Below are positions 48,206-57,939 of a DNA stretch of 64,000 nucleotides, piece after piece. A program made the position numbers and the translations under genes. The stretch's first letter is position 1. Each line of letters starts with the position of its first letter. Source of the DNA: Lepus europaeus (Eukaryota; Chordata; Mammalia; Lagomorpha; Leporidae); NCBI RefSeq assembly GCF_033115175.1, contig NC_084844.1, positions 31,777,885 to 31,841,884 of the forward strand, read 5' to 3'. The notes beneath the pieces are model-generated. The model was not told the DNA's origin, made no database searches, and saw only the letters and a list, made by a program, of their open reading frames with translations.

Positions 48206-48320
48206 ACAATCCTATGCAAAGATCACATACTGTTTTTTAATATTAAGAGATCTGCTTGTTACATTTAGACTACATGGAATATATTTTTATACACAATATG
48301 AGGTAGGACTCTAATTATTT

Positions 48321-48438
48321 TGCTGAAAGGATAACCAATTGTTCAAATGTTATATATTGCATAATATATGTCCATACTTTGCTAAAAGGATAGCCTATTG
48401 TCCCAGTGTTATATATTCAATAATCTATGCTGTCCTCT
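48321..48438 (+). repeat. 59-bp tandem duplication within L1M
   Basis: TGCTGAAAGGATAACCAATT (48321) and TGCTAAAAGGATAGCCTATT (48380) begin two successive units, each followed by a version of TGTTATATATT and ATAATCTATG/ATAATATATG. Diverged by roughly 20 percent. Confidence 0.75.
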
Positions 48439-49004
48439 ACTTTAAAATGTTATCTGTAAGATGTTACATTAACACACAAAGTTTCTGTACTTTATTTTTC
48501 TATTCTACAAATCCATTTGTCTATTTATACAATATTAATGACCAAAGCTCTTTTGTAAGCTTTTCTACCTGGTAAATCAGGTTCTTTTCTATTGCTCCCC
48601 CACAAAGAGTTGGAAATTCTCATATATATTTTTCTTCCAGATGAAGTTTATCATCAAATTACTAAATTTCACATGAAAATCCTATTGGGATTGCCTCAAA
48701 TTTAGAGATCAGAGATTACTTGTTCCTTTTAAGAGCACTTGCACATTTTCAAAATTAACATGTAGTCATCAAACTACAGGATCAAAGGATTTCAAAAAGT
48801 CATTGCTATTCAGAAAATTATAACTGAATTAGAGTAAAAATACAAACTAGTGCATTAAATGACTAATTTACAGGACTAAATTTGTAGCTGGCTAGTGGAT
48901 ATTATAGTATGCACCTTTAGGTTTCTTTCTCTTTGTTTCTCTCCCTCATACCCCCACCTCTAGCCTCATTTTTTGCTTTTTAAACAATTGGCAATGTGTT
49001 TAGT

Positions 49005-49180
49005 ACTTGCAGACATAATCAATTTCTTTTTCAACCACCCTAAGCAGCTCTATTATCAACCCCTTTTATAAAGAAACTGAACCTCAAAGAAGTAACTCCC
49101 AAGACCACAGGGCAAGCAGGTGAAAGGCAGCTGGGTTCCTGAAGCCAGGTTTCCCAACTTTCGCCATCAGTGTCTTGTCT
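49005..49180 (-). repeat. MIR SINE, minus strand
   Basis: TATTATCAACCCCTTTTATA, AAAGAAACTGAACCTCAAAG, AGACCACAGGGCAAGCAGGT in reverse MIR order. Confidence 0.78.
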
Positions 49181-49552
49181 TCCTCCTGCCCCCTTTCAAA
49201 TAAATTCCTACTGCTTTGTCAAATGCAAAAGAATAAGGAATAAATGAGTAACAAATAAATGAGTAACAGCCTTCTTTGTTTTCTACCTCATCCTCTCTAA
49301 AGACTTCTAGCGAAAATTAAAGCTGGTGTGGGGAGTAAGAGAATGTTCTAGACACCACCGTCAGGGTTAGACCTGAGTCTCTTTCCTTTCGCTTAGCCCA
49401 ACCCATTAACTTACTGGGTCTGTTGCAAAATGAACAGGTGGGGCCTCTTGTTTTAAATTATTAAATATTTCAAGAAAGAACTGCAGAGCAGTAACAGCAG
49501 AGCTCAGGCCCAAAGCACAGATCCTATGTCTGCAAAGCATAAGCGTTTCTCT

Positions 49553-49772
49553 CTCTCTTTTTTTTTTAACTTACTTATTTAAAAGAGTTATGAGGCCAGA
49601 AGCCAGGAGCTGCTTCTAGGTCTCCCAAGCGGGTGCAGGGCCCCAAGGACTTGGCCATCTTCTGCTTTCCCAGGCCATAGCAGAGAGCTGGATAGTTATA
49701 GCAGCAGCCAGGACTAGAACCGACGTCCATATGGGATGCCAGGGTGTTAACCTGCTGTGCCACAGCGCCCCC
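49553..49772 (-). repeat. Internally deleted CSINE beside the last ANKFN1 exon, minus strand
   Basis: T-run from about 49559, then the reverse body ending GCTGTGCCACAGCGCCCC at 49755-49772. Compared with full-length copies it lacks about 100 bp of the 3' half. Flanked by TAAGCGTTTCTCT (49540-49552) and TAATCGCTTCTCT (49773-49785), 11 of 13 matching. Confidence 0.85.
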
Positions 49773-49782
49773 TAATCGCTTC

Positions 49783-49808
49783 TCTAACTTCAGTCTCCGG
49801 CTTTGCAG
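49783..49808 (+). promoter_or_regulatory. ANKFN1: Branch-point candidate and tandem 3' splice sites
   Basis: CTAAC at 49784-49788 fits the branch-point consensus. Two AGs follow: CTTCAG ending at 49793 and TTTGCAG ending at 49808, 15 nt apart. The downstream site gives the expected M-S-D-S-Q-P junction; the upstream one would insert V-S-G-F-A in frame. Confidence 0.65.
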
Positions 49809-50593
49809 ATTCACAGCCCTGTTCTGATGAAGAAGGCTGCTCGGAAGTTTTCCTCCCCACTGACAGCGACTACGACTCCAGTGACGCCCTGAGCCCCAGG
49901 GACCTGGACCTGGTCTACCTGTCCTCGCACGACATCGCCCAACAGGCCTTCAGTGGCCTAAGCGGCAGTGCTCCCGACGTCCTACAGGTGCACGACATGA
50001 AGACGCCGGCGAGGCTGGGCGATGACACCCAGAGCCAGGTCCGCGGCCCAGATCCCGACCACGCGTGCACCGAAGTCCTCCACGGTCTGAGCCTCACTGG
50101 CTTCATGCCCAAGAATTGCGCCAAGATGGCGCCGAGTGCGCGGCCACCGCTAGGCTTTCTGGGAAAGCGGAAGCCGGGCAAGCACCAGCACTACAGTGGC
50201 TTCAGCCGCCAACACCGCTGGCTGCGCATGCACAGCGAGACTCAGTCGCTATCGCTCTCCGAGGGCGTGTACACACAGCACCTGTCGCGAGCCTGCGGGG
50301 AGGCCGAGCAGCCCGGACCTGCCCTCGATGGGCCCCGAGGCCTGGCTCTGGCCCACGCAGCTAGCTTCCCTGAGGAAAGGAAGAGCAGCCTCCTGGACGC
50401 GAGGCCTTCCATCCGCAGCATCTACGTGGAGCCCTACCCCACAGCCCTGGCTGGTCAGGACGCAAAGCCGTGGGCCAGCTTGAGCCCGCCCCCTGGAGGC
50501 CGCGGCGGCTTGCCCAGTCCCACGGGCCGGGAGATGGGCGGGGAGAGCCCCACCAGCACCCCAGTGTCGGAAATCCTCAGCAGCATGCTGTAG
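49809..50593 (+). CDS. ANKFN1: ANKFN1 terminal coding exon
   Basis: 785 nt to the stop TAG at 50591-50593. The first two bases finish an Asp codon (G|AT), giving M-S-D-S-Q-P-C-S-D-E-E-G. Recognisable landmarks: EVFLPTDSDYDSSDALSPRD, YLSSHDIAQQAFSGLSGS, PPLGFLGKRKPGKHQHYSGF, RQHRWLRMHSETQSLSLSEG and the C-terminus SPTSTPVSEILSSML. The front is acidic and Ser-rich; the middle is basic (GKRKPGKH, RQHRWLR); the tail is Pro/Ser/Gly-rich and probably disordered. The end S-S-M-L fits a class I PDZ ligand. GC and CpG content are far above the surrounding intron and UTR. Frames on the other strand and in other phases (up to 147 codons) are shadows of this GC-rich exon. Confidence 0.94.
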
Positions 50594-51527
50594 GGAGGCC
50601 CACGCCGGCTGGTCTCTGCCCACCCACACTGGTCTCTGCGTTGTCCACCTCCCTTCCCCTAGGCTGCCCCAGCTTGTCCCCGCCGTTTTCAAACATTTTA
50701 AATGTTACAAATCCAAAGGTTACAGGTTCTAATGGCCCTCTTTTGAAGAGTACAGTGCAGTGCGGAAGCCAGGGTTACCAGTGCTGTTCCCTGTTTAGCC
50801 TAGAATGGGCAAAGAGGCGCTTTTGTGTCAACGTGGAATCCGAGATGCAATGATGCACGTGTTATCCTGTTGGTGGCACCTGCAACTGAGGTAGACCAGC
50901 CCAGACAGACAGCTTCAGGGCTGCGTCTAGCTCTGTGATCCAACCGCTGAGTTTAGGACTCTGATGACTTTGTGACTGGTGAGAAGGAGTTCTAGAGATG
51001 AAAATAAGATGAGTTTTTCCCTCCACTGCAAACATTTACAGAATTTGCGGGGAAAGAAGCCCAGGGGGTGTCTCTAGAGTATGAGGTTATGTGGACTTGT
51101 TCTAGATTCCCTGTCACTTCTGCCCAGGTCTTTCCAAAGGCAGCATTCTCGGGACTCGCCAAATCCCACTTACCCATCAGCACTTACCTGATGAAGCAGG
51201 CCTTGGACAGCGATTTCCTTTGCTTAGTGCTGCAGGGGGGACACCAGACAGAAAAGTATGAGACCCTTCTTGCTCCATCTTATAAAGGCAGGGCAGAGCA
51301 GGAAGCAGCCCTTCCCTCACACTCGGCTCCCAGACATGAAAATAGGCTGTAAATTGTTCATGGTGCAAGAAATTGAGAGCCTAAATTACATGACAAGAGG
51401 AAGGAGAGAGACATGAGCAACACTGTATTTCCTCTACAACCCCACTATAAGCAGAATAAGTCCAGGGGGATACGCCTTGAAAAATCATGGTGATCTGCTT
51501 GATTCTTAAGCAAAGAAGCCTTTAAAC

Positions 51528-51533
51528 AATAAA
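51528..51533 (+). promoter_or_regulatory. ANKFN1: Poly(A) signal candidate AATAAA (proximal)
   Basis: AATAAA 935 nt past the stop codon, followed by GCCCTGCAGACCTGG with no evident GU-rich element. Candidate end of a short 3' UTR. Confidence 0.35.
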
Positions 51534-52319
51534 ATGCCCTGCAGACCTGGCTAGGCACGGATGGACTCCTTACAGCCCCACAGGCACAGCCACTCATCCC
51601 AAGGGACAGATTGTCCAGGGCTGGGGTGACCACCTGCCCGCTTCAATGTGTCTCTCTCATAATCAATATGGCCCTGAGATAGTTGGCCAATAGGCCCTGG
51701 GGAAAATCGTCCTTGGACATCCCTGCCAGTGATTTCTGACAAAGATGTGTTCAAAAACACCTGGAAATCCTGCTTTGGCCTCACTGCCTCCTACCTGAAT
51801 TTCCCACACAGGAGAAACCCCAATGAAAGAGAAATCACACTGCATATTTTAGAAAAAGCATAAGGCTTCTCATCTCCTGGAGGCAAGACTGTGCAGCTCA
51901 CTGACATGCTAAATGGTCCTTCTCCACGTCACAGGCATGTTGGCTAAATGCTGTGTTTTATGATACTATCCCCGTCCTCCAAGTCCCACCATTCTCTCAT
52001 GGGAGTACGTACAAATTCCCCTGTTCACAGTGTTATTCTGATCCCTTCCATTTTTTTAAAACATTTGATTTAAGCATAAATAATTACCCTGCTGGCAAGG
52101 TACAGATTTGGCCCATGGCCTATGGTCATTAGAAAACTAAAGCCCTGAGCTCAGCCTTTATTTTTTTTTTTTAAGAGATTTTATACTCAGTGAGCCCCCT
52201 AAAGCATCTTGATCAGAATCACTACAGCTCCTTTTCCATGCCTGAGAGGATTTTAAAATGTAGTTTTCTTCTGTCTAAGTAAGTTCTATGTGTGGAAGGA
52301 GTGAGTGATAGAGCTAGAA

Positions 52320-52440
52320 GGGGTCATAAAATCCATCTCAGTCGCTGAGGTTACAGATGGGGCAATAAAAGCCCAGAGAGGTTAAGTGATTTGCTTGGGA
52401 TCACAGAGCTGATTTAGTCTCAGAGTTAGAACCCAGAACC
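52320..52440 (-). repeat. MIR SINE, minus strand
   Basis: GAGGTTACAGATGGGGCAAT, AGAGAGGTTAAGTGATTTGC and GGATCACAGAGCTGATTTAG: a good reverse MIR core. Confidence 0.85.
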
Positions 52441-54678
52441 ATTCCATTTGTAGCAGCCTTCCCCATTGGGTATTGGTAATAGCCCAGTCAAGTCTTGATT
52501 TTTTTTTAATGGGCAACTTCATCAACCTTCTGTGAGGAAAAGATGCACACCCATAAAAGGAATAATGTACAGTTTTCAATGGGCATACTTAACCCACTGA
52601 AAAATGCATTTCCTACTATTAGTCTTCTGTAAAAACTGGATATGATGCATCCTCAGTGATTGGCCATTGGATCAGATAGGTTCCTCCCCTGCCTTCACTT
52701 TGCAGCTCTTTGAGAGCCCAGTTGAAATTAGCACATTCTTGTGAGAGGCCACTGAGTTCTCCAGTTCATTGTCATTTTTTGTTCTGATTCATGATAGACA
52801 CCTAACAATGTCTGAGGATTTTTTAAAATTTGTTTTATATTTGGTTGCTTGGCTTTTGTGTGTTTGCTTGAGATGATGAACTCAGCCTTTGATTATTTTG
52901 AAGTCCAATCTGAGAGCCTCTGGAGGAAACTTTCTGGGCTAGGTCTTCTTTTCCAGGGCTTTCTAACATGCTTCACTCTCACCTGTATTTTCTAGCTCTC
53001 CTCATTTGTGAAAATCCTCAAAACTCATCAAATGGGACCATCCATTTTTCTGTCTCTATTCTAAGTTCCTAAGGGACCAAAGAATCAATGGGAAAATATT
53101 CCTAGGCCACAAGGAACTCACACTATGATCTAAGAATATAGCCATACATTCACCATATGTCTCCTCATCAGTAACTTAGAAAAAGACAGGAGCCTGTCTC
53201 CCCAGCCAAGAAGACATAGTGTATATTGGGCAAGGCCACCTTGATCACTCTAATGCCATCTTCTCATGAGGGAGAACAGCCTGGAAAATGCAGGGCATGG
53301 ATGTTCCTATAGGCTGGGCATCTATGTCCAAGGCTCTTACATCCTCTTAATTGGTGATGATACCTAGGAGATAGTAATTAAAAACATTCACTCCAGGGAA
53401 TGAGTGTTTTGAGATTTGGATACTTACAGATGAGGTCCATTCCATTTTAAGAACATTCACTAGTGCTTGAAGCAATAATTACAGTGGAGAAAATGGTTCC
53501 ATTTGGTTTGAAAATTGAAGCCAGTTAGTAATAATATTCCACCAGTCCCCTTTCCTGAAGGATCCCAAAGCACTTTATGAAAAGCAATGACTGAAGCCTT
53601 GTTGTACTCCCCTAAAGAGACCTTGTCCCAAAGCCACCTGGCAAACCCCTACCCCATCCTTGCCAGGAGATCGTGCCAGACAAGTGGAAAAGAGGACTGG
53701 CCCCTCATTCATTGTTATCCTCCCACACAAACGTGCACCCTAGTGAGTCCTGAGGTCCTTGCTTGAGGATAACTGTGAGACAAGGGGGAACACCAAAAAA
53801 TCCCAACTCCTTGGCCTGATTTTGTTCTTCACTCTCTCCTAGAGAACTATCTACTCAAGCAGTTAAGGGGTCTGCAGTGCATTTCAGTTCCCTAGTCACG
53901 TCAACAGCACACAGAATTCACTGGCTTCTGAAAACATGTACGTGTCAAGAAGACGATGCCTTTATTGTACAGCTCTCTCAACTTCACAGGTAGCAGAGCT
54001 ACAGTGGAGAGTGTGCATCTCTTGGTATATTTGTTTGCTAAACGATAACATAGTTATTAGAGAGGGTGGTTGCAGATTAACGAGAGCAGTCTCAGAGAAT
54101 TCAGAGTGCTATGTTGTCATTTTACAAAGTCTAAATATTTTTCCAGATGATGAAGTGAAGCGAATCTAGGCTGCTTTTCTTCAAGGTCATATCTTTAAGG
54201 AAATTTTTAAGAACTTATTTGGAGAGCAATGGCATCTCTGCGTAGGTGAACAAGGAAAAAGCTCGTTTCTTTGCTGGTCACTTCTCATAAGATGTTCAAA
54301 CACATGGCTTATGACTGTTAAGCTAAACTTCAATGCGGCCTTACAAACAACAAGGGTAGTGTATTTAAAACTATGTTGTACAGCTTGGAAACTTATTCTA
54401 AGATCTTAATTCAGAGTTTTTCTGAGGTGTTGAACTTTGCCATTAGCAAAAAGTATTTTTAGAAAAAAATCCATTGACTGTTTATGAAGCACTGATTTTG
54501 CCATATTTTGAGTCTCTGGTTTTTCCACCACATCTGCACACAGTAGTTATAGTCGTGGGTTTTTGTTTTTTTTTTTTAATTCCTTTTATTTCCATTAAGA
54601 ATGAATTTGTAAACGGATATTCAAAAAGACAGTTGGTTTTGACAACCTGGTAAGTGGATTGTGAAAAATTTCTATTTT

Positions 54679-54718
54679 AATAAAGGAAGTAGGAGGATTG
54701 TTGTGGTTGTTGTTGCTT
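54679..54718 (+). promoter_or_regulatory. ANKFN1: Poly(A) signal candidate AATAAA with GU-rich element
   Basis: AATAAA at 54679-54684; 15-35 nt later comes GATTGTTGTGGTTGTTGTTG, a textbook GU-rich downstream element. Best-formed cleavage/polyadenylation site in the window. Confidence 0.55.
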
Positions 54719-55048
54719 TAAATATTACCTGAGAGTCTTTCCCCTCCCGATACATACTTTTGTTTTAATTTTAGCAAAAGCCAATATTTAACTCAGCATC
54801 GTTATGAAATTATTAGTTAATGTACTTTTTCTCCTCTTCTGTCAGTCCGTGATGTGAAAGACTGAATATACTTTCACAGTGACCACCATCCAGTTACTGA
54901 CTTACAAAAGCCAGGTCTGGCAAATTGTTGTAAGTGACTCTGAATTACCAGGTTCTCTTGCCTTGTGACACACCAGATGTTTGGGGATATCCTGTGTATG
55001 TGGTCCCAAGCATCAGTTTGATCTTTGTGATGGAAAAAGAGAGCAGAG

Positions 55049-55102
55049 TGTGTACGTGTGTGTATGTATATGTGTGTGTGCATGTGTGTGTGTGTGTGTG
55101 TG
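55049..55102 (+). repeat. (GT)n microsatellite
   Basis: Imperfect GT repeat with TAC and TAT interruptions, then a G-rich stretch (GGTGGGGGAGGG). Confidence 0.88.
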
Positions 55103-55320
55103 GTGGGGGAGGGACATTCCACAGAAAAAGTCATTTAAGAGGCATTCTATTAGGCAGTGTTTAATTGCTTCCTGCCTAATGTGTACATAGTAATCTGTCT
55201 GATTATTGGTTGTTATTTGTTCAGAATTTATTGTATCTTGTTGCTATGTATGCAACTGAGTGTATGTTAAAGTTTAGACTTCAGTATGTTATCTGCACAA
55301 TTTTGTGTGCTTTAAACCTC

Positions 55321-55328
55321 TGTAAATA
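55321..55328 (+). promoter_or_regulatory. Pumilio-type motif TGTAAATA
   Basis: Exact match to the PUM1/2 consensus TGTANATA in the candidate long 3' UTR. Meaningful only if the transcript reaches this far. Confidence 0.35.
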
Positions 55329-55811
55329 TATAGATGAATCATGTATAGTGTGGTGAATGTGACCTCCAATCTTGAAACAATAATTTTTCATAGTATGTAC
55401 ATTTGGAAACTATTTGAACATTTTAAATGGACATTGTAAATGGCCAGTACTCTCAGTCAAAAACAGCCCCGGTGAAACACATGCCTCTTCAACCTACCGA
55501 TTTATAAGAAGAGGCCAAGAGGGTTAACAAGAATTCAGATAATTTTTCTAATGGCAAGTATTTTTGATAATTTCCTACCTGCCTAATTGTATTTTTAAGA
55601 AATATTGTCAACAGAAGAAATCTTAACTATCAGAGGGAATGACTTTGTTTCATAAGCATTAAAAATACTTTCTATCTCGCCTGATATTGTGGAAATCTAG
55701 GTGAAAGATGAAGAAGTCAAAAACATTTTTGATTCTGCTTAAGATTTTTTTGCTGTTTCAAGGACAGCTTCCAAGCCTTTTGTCTTCAGTGTAAGGAGTT
55801 GTCAATTAAAT

Positions 55812-55817
55812 AATAAA
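55812..55817 (+). promoter_or_regulatory. ANKFN1: Poly(A) signal candidate AATAAA
   Basis: AATAAA followed by CTAATAGTATTTTTCAGTGC; a moderate U/GU-rich tract follows. Confidence 0.3.
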
Positions 55818-56403
55818 CTAATAGTATTTTTCAGTGCTTGGCTTGCCCAATGCTTATGCTGGTGTCTCAAAGAAGACACAAACAATTTTTCAACCTGAGC
55901 TGTTAAAACTCTTCTTGAAACTTGAGAAGGGTCTTTAATGGAGGCATTGTTTTGATGATTATCAGCAAAGTCTGACCAGCTGACTCTTGAGTAATCAATA
56001 GAATTTGGGTTGTTTCTTTTTTGTGATTGACTATTGCCAAGTATTGAAAATACAGCATCAGGTTGCCATGGCAAGTACACTCACCAAGTTGTACCCAGCA
56101 GCTAGGCCTTCATGATCTTACTTCTTCCCCCACTGCATGCAAGTATCAATGTCTTTAGTGTATTTCTGCATGTGCTGTCCTATCTAGAGTTCTCTGTCCC
56201 TTCTATTTCCAAACCTACAGAGCTCCTCCTACCCCCACTCCCTCTGGCTGAGATTTAAGATTTTTTTTTCTGTGTTTGAAAACACTACATAGAGATTCCT
56301 TCCATCTGAAGAACCTGCACAAAGGTTCTCCTGAATTCCCAAGGATGGGAAATGCACTGCTTTGGGCCATGTATTTGTCTTATGTTGATTTCCAAATTCT
56401 TTT

Positions 56404-56436
56404 ACACACACATACACACACACACGCACGCGCGCA
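56404..56436 (+). repeat. (CA)n/(CG)n microsatellite
   Basis: CA repeat running into CACGCACGCGCGC, an alternating purine-pyrimidine run with Z-DNA potential. Confidence 0.85.
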
Positions 56437-56586
56437 AACTCACCTCTTTACCAGCATGTTTGTGGTCAGCTTTCCTGACAGCCTCAGAGGGCTGTTTTGT
56501 TGTCCTGGCTCAATATGCTGTTTTTCCTATGTCAATTGTCATCTTTCTAAGCAAACCATTACTTTCTTTTCCCAAATTTGTCTTTA

Positions 56587-56592
56587 AATAAA
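56587..56592 (+). promoter_or_regulatory. ANKFN1: Poly(A) signal candidate AATAAA (distal)
   Basis: TTTAAATAAAAGTTTACC; would give a 6-kb 3' UTR if used. Downstream sequence TTGCTCTTTAATATCCC is only mildly U-rich. Confidence 0.35.
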
Positions 56593-57749
56593 AGTTTACC
56601 TTCGCTTTCAAACCAAACAGATGGCCTTGCTCTTTAATATCCCATGTCCGCTGGGGGAGGTCTTAGGGGAGGGACAGAGTGGGGCAGAGGGTAAGAGGAG
56701 GTCTTTCACATTCTACCTGCTAAATAGGAATAATGCCTCTATTGGATGTGTAGCTCTTTGAATAAGGAATCCAAGCAATACACAGTATTTCCATCTGCCA
56801 GCAAGAAATAATTTCTTCTCCATAGTGAAAACAAATCATCTTAGGGAATTAGGCAACTTTAAACCAAGAGGTTCTTATCAGTTTAGAGTGACTACTAAGC
56901 AGGAGAAAACCAAACTTCCACAGAAATGCTCTTGCCCAGCATTATCATAATGCCAAGTAAATTGATCTTTGCAACAAGTTTCTGACTGTGAAAATGCATG
57001 TCCTCCTCAGGTAGCATAGGACATTCTCACTTCTGCATAACACTCCTTGTAGAGGCCTGTCCTAGCAAGCATTGAATTATTTTGCCAGAGACTGGTGTTA
57101 GATACTGACTAGAGGAAGTGGGGTACCAGGCATATATTAGAATAGGTCAGATGCTGTAAGTCAAAAGCAAATGCCTATTCTGTTGGTCATCATCACCCCA
57201 GCCTATTTCACAGCTCTAGGCATAAATACCTGTTAAATGAGTGATATGCTGATGGCCACCAGACATGGTAGATAGGTCACATAGAATTGATCAATTTCTC
57301 CATAAAGAATGGACTTGAAAGTTCTTCTGGCTTGCCTGCCAGCCTGGCGCTCCCTCAGATGCCTCAGATGAAGCTCAGTTTGTCTCCCTGGGATATTTTG
57401 AAAATGTTTCTTCAGCACTTGCAAAAAGTTCCACCACCCAACACACACTAGCTCCAGAATACCTTGGGATCTATCCCCAGAAGAAATCAAGGGGCCTAGG
57501 GAAGAAACATGCCCTTTCTTATGGTGCAGGTGCAAGTCCACACATCCAGCAGCTGTCTGAGTGTTACAACATCTTACCCAGCAATTGGGAACCTCGGGGA
57601 TTGGCATGAGCATTGCCCATCCCAGCTGTACCCTCTGAGTATGCAGAAAATCTGTAAAGGTCTTGCCTCGGTGTCCAGTTAGGTCACTTCTGCACATACT
57701 ATTTTCCTCATCAAGCTGTGATAACTGCAATCTCCTAAGTGACTGTAAA

Positions 57750-57890
57750 ACACTTTCACAAGCACAATCCTATTTGAGCTTGACAAACAGCCCTGTGAGG
57801 TGATCAGGACCAGAACTTTTATCTCTGTTTTACAAATAAAGAGGGTGGGGCTCAGCAAACTGAAAACTAGGGTCCAAGACTGCTGACTTT
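57750..57890 (-). repeat. MIR fragment, minus strand
   Basis: CAAACAGCCCTGTGAGGTGA, ATCTCTGTTTTACAAATAAA, GGTGGGGCTCAGCAAACTGA. Confidence 0.7.
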
Positions 57891-57920
57891 CCAGCATGCC
57901 ATGTGTCATTGAGAAAAGAT

Positions 57921-57939
57921 GCTCTCTCTCTCTCTCTCT
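57921..57939 (+). repeat. (CT)n microsatellite
   Basis: Short uninterrupted CT run. Confidence 0.85.

Larger units (their letters stand above)
47310..48720 (-). repeat. Old L1M fragment, minus strand, split by a SINE
   Basis: Reverse L1 3' region from CATGTGCACATGTAGCAATT through ACAGGAGTTCCTTGTATGTT and TTTTATGACTTCTGGGGCTT, interrupted at about 47905-48205, resuming with GAGGTAGGACTCTAATTATT and ending near AATCCTATTGGGATTGCCTC. A 59-bp tandem duplication lies inside. Confidence 0.8.
35273..49808 (+). other. ANKFN1: ANKFN1 last intron (14.5 kb)
   Basis: Donor GTAAGC at 35273; acceptors AG at 49792-49793 and 49807-49808. Packed with L2, L1, MIR, MLT1, Tigger and CSINE copies. Stretches 35280-36170, 38600-40930 and 46200-47290 contain nothing I can name. 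The minus frame of 136 codons at 38726-39136 lies in one of them and resembles no known protein. Confidence 0.8.
50594..56610 (+). other. ANKFN1: Probable ANKFN1 3' UTR and flank (6 kb)
   Basis: Begins right after the stop codon. Mostly unique, increasingly AT-rich sequence with no CSINE for 6 kb, one reverse MIR (52320) and a GT repeat (55049). The AT-rich section 54700-55700 has the look of a vertebrate 3' UTR, with TGTAAATA, TTTTAAAT and several poly(A) signals. True extent is not provable from DNA alone. No other gene is seen. Confidence 0.5.

Noticed and set aside
47825..48268. 147-codon plus-strand frame
   Set aside because: Made of an old L1M segment joined to an older CSINE.
50065..50692. 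Frames of 95-147 codons overlapping the last ANKFN1 exon
   Set aside because: Shadows produced by the GC-rich coding exon.
57233..57730. 165-codon minus-strand frame
   Set aside because: Opens at TTG rather than ATG, overlaps no recognisable domain, and has no coding-like composition that I can see. It could still be tested by conservation.
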